A stretch of 5,515 nt of DNA. Origin: an uncultured Bacillota bacterium (lineage in GTDB: Bacteria; Bacillota_A; Clostridia; Peptostreptococcales; Anaerovoracaceae). Where the stretch lies: NCBI GenBank assembly GCA_946628525.1, contig CAMOWO010000057.1, positions 1 through 5,515 of the forward strand. Direction: 5' to 3'. The notes under the pieces are model-generated. The model was not told the origin of the DNA. It ran no database searches and worked only from the letters and a program-made list of their open reading frames with translations. A program made the position numbers and the translations under genes. Numbering within the stretch: the first letter of the stretch is position 1; every line of letters begins with the position of its first letter. Shown piece after piece: positions 4,934-5,515 of this stretch.

Positions 4934-5515
4934 ATGGCTTATCTGACGATCCGGGACCTTAGTCTCGGGTATGAAAATCAGGCGATCATAGAGAATCTGG
5001 CCTTCACGGTGGATAAAGGCGACTACCTTTGCGTCGTCGGTGAGAACGGCTCCGGCAAGTCCACGCTGATGAAGACCCTTCTGGGACTCACACCGCCCAT
5101 CAAAGGGCAGATCCTGTGGGGGGACGGACTTCGGATCAATGAGATCGGATACCTTCCGCAGCAGACCATCGTCCAAAAGGATTTCCCGGCTTCGGTCTGG
5201 GAAGTGGTCATCTCAGGGTGCCAGGGCCGGATGGGCCTCAGCCCTTTCTACAAAAAAGAAGAGAAACTGATGGCTGAGAGGAATATGGAGCGCATGGGGA
5301 TCACTCACCTGCGAAACAGCAGCTACCGGAACCTTTCCGGCGGGCAGCAGCAGAGGGTGCTCCTGGCGAGAGCCCTTTGTGCGACCACGAAGGTGCTCCT
5401 TCTGGATGAGCCGGTATCAGGCCTCGACCCAAAGGTGACGGCGGAGATGTACGCCCTCATCAAAAAACTCAACGACGAGGGCATCACCATCATCATGATC
5501 TCTCACGATATCGAG
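4934..5515 (+). CDS. znuC: Zinc ABC transporter ATP-binding protein, ZnuC-like, 3' end outside window
   Basis: The first 194 codons are present and the frame runs off the right edge. All ATPase motifs fall inside: Walker A GENGSGKST (36-44), Q-loop YLPQQ (73-77), signature LSGGQ (134-138), Walker B VLLLDEP (154-160), D-loop SGLD (162-165) and the switch histidine His191. The FPASVWEVVISG stretch (84-95) after the Q-loop is typical of the ZnuC/MntB-type metal importers. The protein should sit on the cytoplasmic face of the membrane and power zinc import with a ZnuB-type permease, expected just beyond the window. A strong AGGAGG at 4924-4929, overlapping the znuA stop codon, lies 4 bases before ATG 4934, so it belongs to the same transcript as the regulator and znuA. 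About 40-60 C-terminal residues are missing compared with family length. Confidence 0.93.
   Translation, partial: MAYLTIRDLSLGYENQAIIENLAFTVDKGDYLCVVGENGSGKSTLMKTLLGLTPPIKGQILWGDGLRINEIGYLPQQTIVQKDFPASVWEVVISGCQGRMGLSPFYKKEEKLMAERNMERMGITHLRNSSYRNLSGGQQQRVLLARALCATTKVLLLDEPVSGLDPKVTAEMYALIKKLNDEGITIIMISHDIE

Overview
The window looks like chromosomal DNA from a Gram-positive anaerobe of the class Clostridia (Bacillota). The basis is a mid-GC composition, AGGAGG-type ribosome binding sites, consensus TTGACA/TATAAT promoters, a lipoprotein-type zinc-binding protein and a single-pass membrane NlpC/P60 protein. Genus cannot be fixed from sequence alone. All six recognisable genes and one unrecognised gene lie on the + strand.

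Left part (1-1148): the 3' portion of a GNAT acetyltransferase gene whose frame is open through the left edge, then a small gene of unknown function closed by a strong rho-independent terminator. Middle (1149-1642): about 490 bases without a credible gene. It is filled mostly by a strikingly regular array of six degenerate ~62-bp units (1183-1555). Each unit is a ~41-nt imperfect hairpin of conserved shape followed by a 21-22-nt segment unrelated to the other units. It resembles no repeat class I can name and is the most interesting object here. An extended -10 promoter follows it.

Centre (1643-3407): a translationally coupled pair, a membrane-anchored SH3-like/NlpC-P60 cell-wall hydrolase and an acyltransferase-3 integral membrane protein, with an 8-base overlap. 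Together they suggest cell-envelope remodelling and O-acylation (inference).

Right part (3413-5515): a zinc-uptake operon, Fur-family regulator (Zur-like), then znuA-like substrate-binding lipoprotein, then znuC-like ATPase cut by the window edge; a znuB permease is expected next. A perfect consensus promoter in front of the regulator is interlaced with three copies of one operator-like motif (two direct, one inverted), implying tight autoregulation of the whole operon. The ZnuA protein lacks the canonical third histidine ligand and carries an acidic rather than histidine-rich loop.
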